From positions 134,216 through 198,215 of the forward strand of contig NW_025826215.1 of NCBI RefSeq assembly GCF_002878395.1: 64,000 bases of DNA. Reading direction: 5' to 3'. Under the pieces are notes generated by a model that was given only the letters and a program-made list of their open reading frames with translations, was not told the DNA's origin and ran no database searches. Below, piece by piece: positions 45,502-57,500 of the stretch (positions are counted from its first letter, which is position 1; each line of letters starts with the position of its first letter). This DNA comes from Capsicum annuum. Taxonomy: Eukaryota; Streptophyta; Magnoliopsida; Solanales; Solanaceae. The translations under genes and the position numbers were made by a program.

Positions 45502-46754
45502 GGCCAAACCCATCGATAGGCCCTTAAACTTGTTTCAAAAATTCACTTAGACCCCTAACCCCCCGAATTTTGATCTAATTGAGCATTTTTTGACTATATG
45601 GCACTACGCGTGTTTTTTACTCGTGATAGGCACGTGAAGTCAAGAAAAATGTTTTGACAAGCAAATTAAATATTGACATGTCAACCCAAAAAAACCTAAA
45701 ATTTAAATATAAAAGAGAGGCCATTTGTCCATTTTAATTCTTTTTCTTCTTCCTCAAGGTCATCTTCTTCCTCAAAAGCCACTAGCCATTTTAATTTTTT
45801 GGCCATCGTCTTCCTTAAAAGGCCACTGGCCATTTTAATTTTTTTTAAAGGTCTTCTTCCTCCTCTCAATGAAAAAATTACCAATTAAGGGATATTAGCA
45901 TTGCCACCATTGTTGTTGTTCCTTTTTATCGAAAAAATGGAGACCCCAATAGAAAAATACCAATTAAGAAGACGACGTAGTTGTAATTGGATTGTTGAAT
46001 TCCAAATTTGAGATGGTTGTAATTTGATTGTTGAATTACAAATTTGAGACGATTGTAATTCCAAATTTGGTTGTAATTTGACTGTTGAATTCAATACCAA
46101 TTAAGAAGATGATGTGGTTGTAATTTGATTGTTGAATTCCAAATTTGAAATGGTTGTAATTTGATTATTGAATTACAAATTTGAGATGGTTGTAATTCCA
46201 AATTTGGTTGTAATTTGATTGTTGAATTCCAAATTTGAGATGGTTGTATTTTGATTCTTCACCCCACTCACCATTGTTGTAATTTAATTGTTGAATTCTT
46301 AATTTGAGCTTTGAGATATTCTTGCTTTGATTTTTTATAGAGTTGTAATCGCAGTTTTAAGGTAAATTAACAAATACTTAGTTGATGGAGGAGGGAGGGG
46401 CGGGGTGGGGTGGGGTAGGGTGAAGAAGATGACGATTGGGGGGTAGGGGTGTTTTTTTCATTTTTTTTTTAATTAAAAAATTATTATTAAATAAATAATT
46501 AAATAAAAAATAGAAAAAATCAGTAAATCCACATATAATTTTTTTGTCACGTGTTTTATTCTAATTGGTCATTTTTTTCATGTCATCGCGTGTGTATTGC
46601 ACACACTTTAGCTTTTAGCTGATTGACAAAAAAGGTTCAATTGGATCAAAATTTGAGGGGGAGGGGGGTTAGGGTCATGATAGGTACAGGACTTAGTTGA
46701 GGGGTCTAAAAGAATTTTCGAAACAAGTTTGAGGGTCTGGCAATGACTTAAGCC
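45502..46754. mobile_element. Mutator-like non-autonomous element in the Gypsy-B LTR
   Basis: Absent from the 3' LTR (where ATTAAAATAGTTTAT is continuous). Ends are inverted repeats of about 75 bases: CCCTTAAACTTGTTTCAAAA and TCACTTAGACCCCTAACCCC on the left, mirrored on the right. Target duplication TTAAAATAG at 45493-45501 and TTAACATAG at 46755-46763 (8 of 9). No transposase. Contains minisatellite 45958-46250 and a G-run 46385-46450. Confidence 0.85.
45958..46255 (+). repeat. Minisatellite with higher-order structure
   Basis: Units of about 36-39 bases on the pattern GGTTGTAATTTGATTGTTGA then ATTCCAAATTTGAGAT, about 7 copies. A larger unit of about 140 bases beginning ACCAATTAAGAAGA (45959 and 46096) contains three or four of them. 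It lies inside the Mutator-like insertion. Confidence 0.85.
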
Positions 46755-48358
46755 TTAACATAGTTTATGTGATAAATTTTATGAATTGCATTCTAAAACC
46801 TTGAATTTGAAATTGAGTATTGTATTCATGATATTCATGTGTTGGCCATTATTATTTGAAATAATACATGCTCCCCAAGTTCTTGCTAAAATGCCTTTAT
46901 GAAGTAAATAGTGGAATCATGACATGCCATTATGTGGTCCCGATCATGTATAAGTTTATGCCCTACAAGTGTTTGATTAAATGTCACTATAGATGAGTTA
47001 TGAATAAGTTTGACATTGTTATGCTTTTCAAGAACATGCTATGCTTTACTTTGCAGGCTATCGAGTCCTGAGGGTATCTAATACCCTACAATCTAGATAT
47101 TTACCTAGAGCTACAGTAGTTACATAATAGTCTCAGTCACGTCATGAAATAGTAGTACTCAGTTAGTTACAAAACTTAGTGTAACTCGGTATCAGTCTAG
47201 TTTAGCTCAGTATAATTAATTTAGTGTCTATTCAGTTGAGAGTAGGAATCAGCACTGAGTGAACCCAAGGATGGAGGCTTACCTCCCAGTAGAGGGTGTG
47301 ATCCTTAAAAGTAGTCCTTCCATTCCTGAACTACATAGCCAGCATAGGTTGAGACATCAACCTGCCAGTTGAGGGTTGATGAGATGTTTTAACTTGCCAG
47401 TTGAGAGTACCACCTTTCTCATTCGAGTACCTGCCAGATGAGGGTAACTTTTTAGTTGTCTTTACACATGGAACGGTAATGATACCCTTCTAACTGAGGT
47501 TACAGGTTGGACCCCAATTATCTTATTTGGGGAATGTTGGTTAGATGATTACTTCCCACAGTCTCAGTTTTAGTCTCAGAATAGAACTCAGTTCAGTTCT
47601 ACAGAATCAGGACTGTCAGATGTAGTCAATCAATTTCAGTAACTCAGTTATCAGTGATCTCATATATCAGTTACTCAGTTATTAGAACTCAGCTTTAAAA
47701 AAGCTCAGTTACAGTATGTATATATATATATGCACACTATTGTATACTAAGTATTTACAGCAGTTTCAGTTATTTATGTGCTCTCATGTTCGGTTACTCT
47801 ATATCATTCAATCAGTTACTATTTATACATATGAACCCCTGCATTCAGTATTACCTCATCTAGCATACCAGTACATTCCACATACTGACGCATACTCTTT
47901 CTTTGCACTATGATGTCTCATATCATAGGTTCGGATGCTCAAGTTCCTGATCGTGCATAGATATATTTTAGATTCATCCAGCAGTATCAGATTTAGTAGT
48001 GAGTCCTCATCTATCGAGGATATGCCTTTATTTGTGTATTTTCAGTATTTTTAGTATTTCATTAGTTCGAGTTAGTTGGGGGCTTGTCCCATCAACTCCA
48101 CATTCAGACAATTTAGTTAGAGGCTTTTCAGACTAGACTAGTTCAGATAGTATTTCAAATTTCAGATGTTTTATCAGACATTATTGTTTATTAGTATTTC
48201 ATATTTTGAACCTTATGGCATTTCAAATCGTTGTCCACATTATTACTATATTAATATTTAGTGCTCACAGCAGATATTAGTCATGAGTTAGCTTATGGTC
48301 CCTCGGGATCGTAAGAACCGTGTAGCATCCGGGGTACAGACTCGAGGAATTGCAAACT

Positions 48359-48370
48359 TGGTATTAGAGC
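48359..48370 (+). other. Primer-binding site of Gypsy-B
   Basis: TGGTATTAGAGC, one change from the tRNA-Met complement, four bases after the LTR end. Confidence 0.85.
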
Positions 48371-48577
48371 CTAAGGTTCAACAGAGTCCTAGGGAGTCTG
48401 AAAGGCACGTCAAGTAGAGTCTTGTGCATGGGTGTATAATGCGCCATACTTATGGACAAGAAGCTATGGGATGTTTTAGGAAAAGTTTCCCTTGTTTTAG
48501 TATTAATGTCGTGCAAGTGAGCCTGAGCTCAAGTTAAACTCTTAGTCTAATTCATTTCTTCCTTTCATTTACAGAAC

Positions 48578-49620
48578 ATGACTCCCAAAAATGCTAACGA
48601 AAGAAGAACCAAAAATTAGTCAGCACCTCAGCCCGTTCAGGCAGATCCCCTGGATGAGAAGGCCTCTCATTTAGAATTCAGAGCTGTATTCACCACTCTA
48701 GCAAATTTCATAGCAGCTCAAAATGAACGGCCATCTGCTGTTCAGTCCAACCTAGTGGCCAATACTGCTGCATCCAGGATTTGGGACTTCACCCGAATGA
48801 ATCCTCCCATATTCTCAGCATCAAAGTTAGAAGAAGATCAATATGAGTTCCTCGATCAGGTTCAGAAAGTCATAGATATCATGGGAGTGACTTCCAATAA
48901 GAGTGCTGAATTAGGTGTCTATTAGTTACAGGATGTAGCTCATACATGGTTTAAGCAGTGAAAGGTAGACAGGGGCACAAATGCAGATCCCATAGAGTGG
49001 GAAGATTTTGCTACTGCTTTTCTAAATAGATTCTTTTCCCTAGAGTTGAGAGAAGCCAAGGTGTTAGAGTTCATCAATCTCAGGTAGGGTAGTATGAGTG
49101 TGAAAGAGTATTCCTTAATTTTACTCAGTTATCCAGGTATGCTCCCCATGTAGTAGCAGACAATAGGTCCAGAATGAGAAAGTTCATGTCTGGGGTTTCA
49201 AAGAGTATGGTTAAAGAGTGCAGATCTGCGATGTTGATTAAGGAAATGGACATATCAAGGCTTATGGTCCATGCTCAGCAGATAGAAGAGGCTAAGAATA
49301 AGGAGGGAGATGGAGGGAGAACAAGAGAGCTAGAATAGGTAGCTTTAATTTCACTCAGCCTAAGTCAGAGGGAGGTAACCGTTCCCAGTTTTTCCCAAAG
49401 TTTTTAGTTCCTGCTCCATCCTCAGCCAGTGCTCCAGTACCTAAGTTCATAAATGGTAACAAAGATAGGGCACTATACTCTAAATCTTAGGGTAGTGTCA
49501 ACAGTTCTTGACAAACCCTTTTTTCTAAAAATATAGCAGAAACCATCAGGGTATCTGTAGAGCTGGCAGTGATTTTTGTTTCGAGTGTGTAAAGATGGCC
49601 ATAGAGTCAGAGATTGTCCT
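48578..49620 (+). pseudogene. Gypsy-B gag
   Basis: ATG at 48578: MTPKNANERRTKN, a stop, then PVQADPLDEKASHLEFRAVF, RIWDFTRMNPPIFSASKLEE and the capsid motifs YEFLDQVQKVIDIMGVTSNK, DPIEWEDFATAFLNRFFSLE and LREAKVLEFINLR. Stops break it at Y-LQDV, KQ-KVD and NLR-GSM. A zinc knuckle CFEC..DGHRVRDC (about 49578-49615) needs a one-base shift to be read. Makes the capsid protein in active relatives. Confidence 0.85.
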
Positions 49621-49739
49621 CAGTCAGGTTCTCAGGGTTAGTATAACCGTTCTTCAGCTCAGTTCGGTCGCCCCAATCAGCAGGGTGTTACTTCCAGTGC
49701 CACCAGTGGGCAACACCCAAATAGGATCTATGCACTTCA

Positions 49740-50103
49740 GTCCAGACAAGATTAGGAAAGTTCTCCTGATGTGTTCACTGGTACGTTATAGATCTTCCAT
49801 TTACATATTTATGCTTTGCTAGATCCAGGAGCTTTCTTGTCTTGCGTAACTCTTTATATAGCCATTAACTTCGAAGTCAGTTCTAAAATTTTAGAAGAGC
49901 CTTTCTCAATCTCTATCCTAGTGGATAAGTCTATCATAGCTTGGCGGGTATACAGGAATGGTCCAATTTTGATATCTCAGAAGGTCACTTCAGCAAACCT
50001 TGTAGAACTAGAGATAACAGATTTTGACGTCATTCTCAGCATAGATTGGCTCCATTCCTGCTATGCCTTAGTTGATTGTAGAAAGAGAATTGTTCATTTT
50101 TAG
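49740..50103 (+). pseudogene. Gypsy-B protease
   Basis: After a stop near 49790 the frame reads IYALLDPGAFLSCVTLYIAI with the active-site Asp in LDPGA (about 49816-49833), then EEPFSISILVDKSIIAWRVY and ITDFDVILSIDWLHSCYALV, and ends at a stop after KRIVHF where relatives continue with Gln-Phe. Aspartic protease that would cleave the polyprotein. Confidence 0.85.
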
Positions 50104-50279
50104 TTTCTAAATAAACCAATCCTTGAATGGAGGGGTAGTACCATAGCGCTGAAGGGTTAGTTTATTTCATACCTTAGAGCGAGAGAAATAATATCCAATT
50201 GATGTGTCTATTATCTTGTGTGAGTCAAGGACTCTAGTTTAGAGACTTCTAATCTTGAGCCAGTTCCAGTAGTAAATGA

Positions 50280-51620
50280 ATTCTCAGATGTATTTCCCAC
50301 AGATCTTCTCAGAGTTCCTCCCGTAAGGAAAATTGACTTTGGAATAGACCTTCTCGAAGACACTCAGCGTATATCTATTCTGCCATACAGAATGGCACCA
50401 GCAAAACTCATAGAGTTAAAAGAACAGTTAAAGTACCTCTTAGATAAGGGGTTCATTAGACCCAATGTTTCCCCATAGGGCACACCAGTCTTATTCATGC
50501 ATAAGAAATATGGTTCTTTCAGAATGTGTATAGACTATCGTCAGTTGAACAAAGTTACAGTCAAGAATAAATATCCACTTTACAAAATCAATGACTTGTT
50601 CAACCAAATTTAGGGTGCCAATTACTTTTCTAAGATAGACCTCGGGTCAGGCTATCATCAGCTCAGAGTCAGAGAATGTGGCATTTCAAAAATAGCTTTT
50701 TGAACCCAGTATGGTCACTTCAAGTTTCTAGTCATGTCCTTTGGTCTCACTGATGCCCCAGAAGCTTTTATGAACTTAATGAATCATGTGTTCAAGAAGT
50801 ACTTAGATATATTCGTTATAGTCTTCATCGATGACATTCTTATCTATTTTTGTAGCGAGAATGATAATGCAGATCACCTTAGAATTATACTTTAAACTCT
50901 CAGAGCCCGTCAGCTGTTCACCAAATTCAGTAAGTGCGAATCTTGGCTAAGTTAAGTAGTATTCCTTGGTCATATTATTTCTGGTGAGGGCATTAGAGTT
51001 GATCCTCAAAAGACTAAAGCAATGAGAAACTGGCCTAGACCCATCTCTCCATCAGACATCAAGAGTTTCTTGGGTTCAGCTGGCTATTACCGTTGGTTTG
51101 TTGAAGGGTTTTTATCTATTGCATCCCCCATGTCCATACTGAATCAAAAGAAAGTCAAGTTTCAGTGGTCAGATTCTTGTAAGAAGAGTTTTCAGGAGTT
51201 GAAGACTTGACTCATCTCAGCCCCAGTTTTGACTCTACCAGATGGTTTAGACCGTTTTTTTGTGTATTGTGATACTTCCATAGTAGGTTTGGGTTGCGTT
51301 CTAATGCATAGAGGTAAGGTCATAGCCTATTCCTCTAGACATCTCAAGCCCCATGAAAAGAATTATCCCACCCATGATCTTGAGTTAGCAGTCGTAGTGT
51401 TTGCCTTAAATATTTGGAGGCATTATTTTTATAGGGTGCATGCTGATGTGTTCACATCATAAAAGATTGCAGTATGTGTTTTCTCAGAAAGATTTGAATT
51501 TGCATTAGAGAAGATGGTTAGAATTGAAGAATTATGACATGAGTGTTTTGTATCATCCGGGCAAGCCAATGTAGTGGCAGATGCCCTCAGTAGGTTATCT
51601 ATGGGTAGTGTTGCCCATGT
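50280..51620 (+). pseudogene. Gypsy-B reverse transcriptase and RNase H
   Basis: [20 protein letters not shown] near 50519, YFSKIDLGSGYHQLRVREC near 50627, [20 protein letters not shown] near 50723, [10 protein letters not shown] at 50821-50850 (catalytic Asp pair intact), the connection WPRPISPSDIKSFLGSAGYY (51022-51210), then RNase [21 protein letters not shown] and [20 protein letters not shown] (51229-51462). Stops occur at positions that in relatives are Trp (SP-GTPV), Gln (NQI-GAN, IIL-TLR) and Arg (IAF-TQY, LKT-LIS). Confidence 0.92.
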
Positions 51621-53180
51621 TGAGGATGGTAAGAAGAAGTTAGTTCAAGAAGTTCATCAGCTTACTCTACTAGGTGTCCGCTTAGTCGATTCAGCAGAGG
51701 GTAGTGTTTGGGTACAAAATAGTTCAGAATCATCTCTAGTTTCCAAAGTAAAGAAAAAGCAGGATAGAGATCCTAGTCTAGTTAAGCTGAAAAAGACAAT
51801 CAGAGATTAGAAATAAAGCTTTTCTCCTAAGGAGGAGATGGTGTGTTGCATTACCAGGGTTGGCTATGTATTCCAGGTGTAGACGATGTGAGGCAGCGAA
51901 TTCTTGCAAAAGCGCATAGTGCACATTACTCGATTTATCTAGGGGCCACTAAGATGTACCATGATCTATGGAAGATCTATTGGTGGTGTAGGATGAAGAA
52001 AGATATTGTAGTATTTGTAGCTAAGTGCTCTACATATCAGCAGGTTAAGATTGAGCACCAGAAACCTAGTGGGTCCACGCAAGAGTTCAGTATTCCTACA
52101 TAGAAATGGGAAGAAGTGAACAAGGACTTGGTGATGGGTTTGCCTCATACTCGTCGTCAGCATGATTCTATTTGGATCATTATAGACAAGATAACGAAAT
52201 CAGCTCACTTTTTTCCAATTCATACTTCCTATTCAGTTGAAGACTAGGCCAAACTCTATATCAGGGAGTTGGTCAGGTTACACGGAGTCCGAGTGTCTAT
52301 TATCTCAGATAGAGGTACCCAGTTTACCTATTACTTCTGGAAAACATTCCAAAAGGGTCTTGGTACCCAAGGTCACCTCAGTATAGATTTTCACCCTCAG
52401 AAAGTTAGTCAAGAAAGGACCATTCAAACTTTAGAAGATATTTTAAGAGCATGCATGGTCGATTTTAAGGGTAGTTGGGATGACTACTTTCCTTTGATCA
52501 AATTCGCATACAATAATAGTTATCATTCCAGTATTCAAATGGCTCTATTTGAGGTGCTTTATAGTAGGAGATGTAGATCTCTAATTGGTTGGTTCGAGAT
52601 AGGTGAGGTTGTCGTAGTAGGGCCTGACTTAGCGTTTGATGCATTAGAGAAGGTTCAGTTGATCAGAGAAATTCTTAGGCCTGCCCAGAGCCGACAAAAA
52701 TCATATGTAGATGTGAGAAGGAAAGATATCGAGTTTGAGATCGGTGATTTTATGTTCTTAAAAATCTCTCCCATGAAAGGAGTAAAGAGTTTTGATAAGA
52801 AACGAAAGCTCAGTCACCGATATATCAGTCCTTATAGATTTCTCAGTCATTTCAGAAAGGTAGCTTACGAGCTTGAGGTGCCTTCAGATCTAGATTCAGT
52901 GCATCCAGTGTTCCACGTCTCCTTTCTAAAGAAATGAATTGGTGACCCAACATTCCTAGTTCCCTTATAGGGCATAGACATTCAGAATGATATCTTTTTC
53001 AAAGAGGTTCCAGTCCAAATCTTCGATCATCAGAGTCGTACACTAAGGAACAAAACATTTCCCTTGGTCAAACTTCTTTGGCGGAATCAGTCCGTGGAGG
53101 GAGCTACTTGGGAAGCAGAAGCAGATATGCGGACCAAGTATCCTCACCTCTTTTCTACAAAATTTAGAATCAGCTTAAGG
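51574..53180 (+). pseudogene. Gypsy-B integrase and chromodomain
   Basis: MADALSRLSMGSVAHVEDGK bridges from RNase H; the zinc-binding part is LHYQGWLCIPGVDDVRQRIL, HSAHYSIYLGATKMYHDLWK and CSTYQQVKIEHQKP (51843-52103). The core has NKDLVMGLP (first Asp), VSIISDRGTQFTYYFWKTFQ (second Asp) and QERTIQTLEDILRACMVDFK (Glu), so all three catalytic residues remain (52100-52640). The C-terminal GPF-like module is KLSHRYISPYRFLSHF and SVHPVFHVSFLKK (to 52937). Past a stop, WRNQSVEGATWEAEADMRTK near 53085 is the chromodomain. At least four stops or shifts remain. Confidence 0.92.
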
Positions 53181-53457
53181 TAACAGTCTTCTTAGATTTT
53201 CTCAGTTCCATGTTCAATTACAATTATAAACTTGGTATTTTTTACTATTGCATATTTAGTAATGCATTCATGAATCAGTTCAGCCATGTACATATGCACC
53301 AGATATGCATGTTCAGTATGAAAACTCAGCCTATCAGTACTTTTAATCACATATTCCATGCATCAAATATTCATGTTCAGTGCGTGAACTTAGTCTATCA
53401 GTGTTTCTTAGCTTAATCAGTCTCATTCGAGGATGAATGTTCCCAAGGGGGAGATAT

Positions 53458-55927
53458 TGTAATACCCCGTATTACCTAGTAGAAATTAATGCTCAGTAAC
53501 CTATATAAAAAAATTAAAATACTCGGTATTTTTAAATTTAGAGCTTACCATTATGTAGGAAATTCAGTCAGCTTTCCAGCGATATAAAATTTGCCCAAAT
53601 CCGGTGAGAAGTTATTGCCATTTTTGTAAAACAGTGTACCACCTGGTGCATCAACGTGCCGCGGAGACATGCCAAATGGTAATTGTCAAAAAATAGTGAG
53701 CCAATCGATAAGCCCACGTCGCGGTGAACTTTTAGGTCTCAATAGTCTGTTTCCAATGGCATAGCACAATTTCACCGCGTTGCGCCAAAGGCCATAATGG
53801 CATTTGTCATTTTCTAGTGAGGCAATGTGATCCTACTACGTCATGCCACTAGCCATTTTCCCAGTTTTCAACTTCCAGTGAGGCTCCGCGATCATAGCAA
53901 GTCGCTCCAAGGCCCAAAATTAAGTTTTTTAGTGATGAATTTTTAAATCTTCCCAGGGGTAATTAGGTCTTTTTCCACGTCCCTAATCAGTCTAAACATG
54001 AAATTAAACCCCTAAATAACTCATTATCTCATTATTTACTCACTTTTCTCAAGAAATAAATCACTCTCTAAAAAGAAGGGCTAAACCTTAGCTTCAAAAA
54101 TTCAAAACTAATCCTAAAGAATTCCTTGAAGAACTTCAAGAATTAATATTCCCAGGTAGTTAGATGTTCATTCATGGGTTCCTTTCACCCATGAAGTCCA
54201 AGAATCCTTTTTAAACTTACAAGATCTCATATTTATAAATTTCATGCTCGAAGTTGATTGTATTCATGTTCATGATAGTAATTGGGTTTCAATCCATGAT
54301 TAATTATAAGTTCCATGAAATTAAAATAGTTTATCTGATGAATTTTATTAATTGCATGCTAAACCATTGAATTTGAAATTGAGTATTGTATTCATGATGT
54401 TCATGTGTTGGCCATTATCATGTGAAATAATCCATGCTCCATAAGTGCTTGCTAAAATGCCTATGTAAAGTAAATACTGGAATCATGACATGTCATTATG
54501 TGGTCCCGATCATGTATAAGTTTATACCCTACAAGTATTTGATTATATATCTCTATGGACGAGTTATGAACAAGTGGACATTGTTATTCTTTTCAAGATC
54601 ATGCTATGCTTTACTTTTCATGCTATCAAGTCCTGGGGGTATCTAATACCCAATAAATCTAGCTATTTACCTAGAGCTATAGTAGTTACAGAATAGTCTG
54701 TCACGTGATAAAACAGTAGTACTCAGTCAGTTACAGAACTAGTGAAACTCAGTATTAGTCTAGTTTAGCTTAGTATAATCAATTTAGTGTCTATTCAGTT
54801 AGGAGCAGGATTTAGCACCGAGTGAACCCAAGGATGGGGGCTCACCTTCCAGTAGAGGGTGTGATCCTTAGAATAAGTCCTTTTGTTCCAAAACTACGTA
54901 GCCAGTGTATGTTAAGACATCAACCTACCAGTTGAGGGCTGATGAGGTGTTTTAACCTTCCAGTTGAGGGTACCACCATTCTCATTAGACTACCTACCTA
55001 CTAGATAAGAGTAACTCCTTAGTTATCTTTACCGGAGGCACAATACTGACACCCTTCCAACTTGGGTTACAGGTTGGACTCCAGTTATCTTATTTAGGGT
55101 ATGGCAGTTAGATAATTACTTCCCACAGTCTCAGTTTCAGTCTTAGAATAGAACTCAGTTCAGTTTTACAAAATTAGTACTATTAAATGCAGTCAATCAG
55201 TTTTAGTTACTTAGTTATCAGTGATCTCAGATATCAGTTACTCAGTTATCAGAACTCAAAACTCAGCTTCAGAAAAGCTCAAATACAGCATATATATGTA
55301 TATGCACAGTATTGCATACTTAGTATTTACAGTAGTTTCAGTTATCTATGTGTTCTCATGTTCAGTTACTCTATATTATTCAGTCAGTTACTGTTCATAC
55401 ATATGAACCCCTACATTCAGCCTTACCTCATCTAGCATACTAGTACATTCCACATACCGATGCATACTCTTTTTTTTGCACTATGATATCTCATATCATC
55501 AGTTTGGACGCTCAAGTTCCCAACCACGCATAGACATATTTTAGATTCAGCCAGCAGTATCAGATTTAGTAGTGAGTCCTCATCTATCGGGGATATACCT
55601 TTATTTTTGTATTTTCAATAGCTTCAGTATTTCTTTAGTTAGATTTAGTTGGGGGCTTGTCCTATCAAATCCATATTCAGATAGTTCAGTTGGAGGCTTT
55701 TTAGACTAGACTAGTTCAAACAGTATTTCAGATTTCAGATGTTTTATCAAACATTATTATTTATCAGTATTTCAGATTTTGAACCTTATGGCATTTCATC
55801 CCGTTTTCCACATGATTACTGTATTACTATTTAGTGCTCATAGTAGATATCAATCATGGGTTAGCTTGTGGTCCCTCAGGATCGTAAGCACCGTGTAGCG
55901 TCTGGGGTACAGACTCGGGGAATTACA
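53458..55927 (+). repeat. Gypsy-B 3' LTR
   Basis: 2470 bp from TGTAATACCCCGTATTACC after the purine tract to CTCGGGGAATTACA. The CGCGAT module is at about 53625-53935. Uninterrupted version of the 5' LTR. Confidence 0.92.
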
Positions 55928-55932
55928 TATAT

Positions 55933-57500
55933 TTTTGTAGAATCCGGATGAACATCATACCTAGAATTATATGCTTCAATCAAAATTCTTTCTCGAAACC
56001 CACAACATCTGGAACATGCAACTTACCTTGGTATCTTAAAATATAATTTTCCTAATTTCAAATGCCATACACTTTTGCTGGCCAATATCCTTCTTGATTT
56101 GCATCAAAATGGGGTCATTAGCTTGTTTTTACTCAACTTTGGCACCTAAGGATGATTTGTTCACCTTTTGAATGAACAATCATCCATCCTCTGAGTCTAA
56201 GAGCCAGACTCCCAAATTAGAAAGTCAATGGATATCTTTAACTATATTTCTCTTTTCTTCCTCAACATGAGAGACTATCCATGGACAAACTGCTAAGAGC
56301 ATCAACAATCACATTAGCTTTACCTGGGTGATAGTGTACATTCATTTCATAATCTTTTAACAGCTTAAGCCACCGCCTCTACCTGAGATTCCATTCTTTC
56401 TGAGTTAACGCGTACGGTAAGCTCTTATGATTAGTAAAAATGTCAACATGTAACCTATAAAGATAATGATACCAAATCTTGATCGCAAACACTATAACCG
56501 CCAATTGTAAATTATGGGTGGGATAGTTCTTCTCATGGACTTTCAATTTTCTAGATGCATAAGCCACCACCTTTCCATGCTGCATAAGTATCCACCCAAG
56601 TCCCACTAACAAAATCATCTATACCCTCAGGAAGAGTCAAAACCGATGTAGTAGTCAACTTGTATTTAAATTTCTAAAAACTATTCTCACAAGCCTCGAA
56701 CCCTAAAACTTTACTTTCTTTTGACTCAACCCAGTAAGTGAAGCAGCTATAGATGAAAAACTCTCTATAAACCTCTTAAAGTATTCTACCAAACAAAGAA
56801 GCTCCAAATGTCAGTTGGAGTCATAGGTCTTGGACATTTATTTAATACTTCAACCTTATGGGGATCAACCTTAATTCCCTCACTAGAAATAATATGCCCC
56901 AAAAAAGCTATTACACTGAGCCAGAACTCACACATAGAGAATTTAGCATACAACTCATGGTCCTTAAGGGTTTAAAGGATAATTCAGAGATGATTGACAT
57001 GTTCCTCCTCGCTCTTAGAGTAGATCAGAATATTACCAATGAAAACTATGATAAATAGATTCAAAACTGTCGGAACACCCTATTCATGAGGTCTATAAAA
57101 TTTGCAGGTGCATTAGTCAGTCCAAAGGACATGACCAAGAATTCATAATGACCATACCCAATTTAAAAGATATTTTGAGAATGTCAGCCTCCCTAACCTT
57201 CAACTGGTGATAGCCCGAATGAAGGTCTATCTTACAAAAACTCCTAGCACCCGAAAGTTGGTCAAAAAGATCATTAATTTTGGTAAGAGGGCACTTATTC
57301 TTAATAGTGACTTTATTCAACTGACGATAATCTATACACATATAGACGGAGACATCTTTCTGGTGCACAAAGAGTATGGAAGCACCCTAAGAAGAGATAC
57401 TAGGAAAAATAAAACCTTTGTTAAGTAGGTCATATAACTATTCATTTAATCTTTTCAGTTTCGCAGGAGCCATTCTATTCAGCAAAATAGAAATAGGTTG
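55933..57500 (-). pseudogene. Gypsy-C integrase start, RNase H, reverse transcriptase
   Basis: Minus strand: reverse transcriptase [40 protein letters not shown] (57117-57368) and a shifted [20 protein letters not shown]; RNase [21 protein letters not shown] and [20 protein letters not shown] (56379-56618); then the decayed zinc-binding part of integrase (CMAFEIRK, DTKVSCMFQML) to the GFYK joint with Gypsy-B at 55933. The catalytic IDD of reverse transcriptase falls in a decayed patch near 57020. Confidence 0.82.

Larger units (their letters stand above)
44602..48354 (+). repeat. Gypsy-B 5' LTR, enlarged by a Mutator-like insertion
   Basis: Starts TGTAATACCCCATATTTTCC and ends GAGGAATTGCA. 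It is 3753 bp against 2470 in the 3' LTR, the excess explained by 45502-46754 plus its 9-bp duplication. The lower part (about 47100-47960) is rich in CAGTTA/ACTCAG words and has CTGCCAGTTGAGGGT repeats near 47340-47450. Confidence 0.92.
45327..48574 (+). other. Putative 5'-leader intron of Gypsy-B
   Basis: Donor CCTAG|GTATGTTAGGTG at 45327 in the LTR, acceptor TTCTTCCTTTCATTTACAG|AAC at 48574, four bases before the gag ATG at 48578. The interval includes the U5 side of the LTR, the primer site and the later Mutator-like insertion. The equivalent donor in the 3' LTR is CCCAG|GTAGTTAGATG near 54156. Inferred from site strength and recurrence only. Confidence 0.45.
44602..55927 (+). mobile_element. 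Gypsy-B: chromovirus with both LTRs, inserted in Gypsy-C
   Basis: 5' LTR 44602-48354, primer site 48359, gag, protease, reverse transcriptase, RNase H, integrase, chromodomain, purine tract CCCAAGGGGGAGATAT (53442-53457), 3' LTR 53458-55927. Target duplication TACAT (44597-44601) and TATAT (55928-55932). Joining the flanks restores the Gypsy-C integrase wording STK-MYHDLKE, which proves the insertion site. Pol is better kept than in Gypsy-A or Gypsy-C but has stops at former Gln, Arg and Trp codons. Confidence 0.92.

Noticed and set aside
44602..55927. An endogenous pararetrovirus or an envelope-bearing element
   Set aside because: Domain order and chromodomain fit a gypsy chromovirus; no movement protein, coat protein or envelope-like frame is seen.
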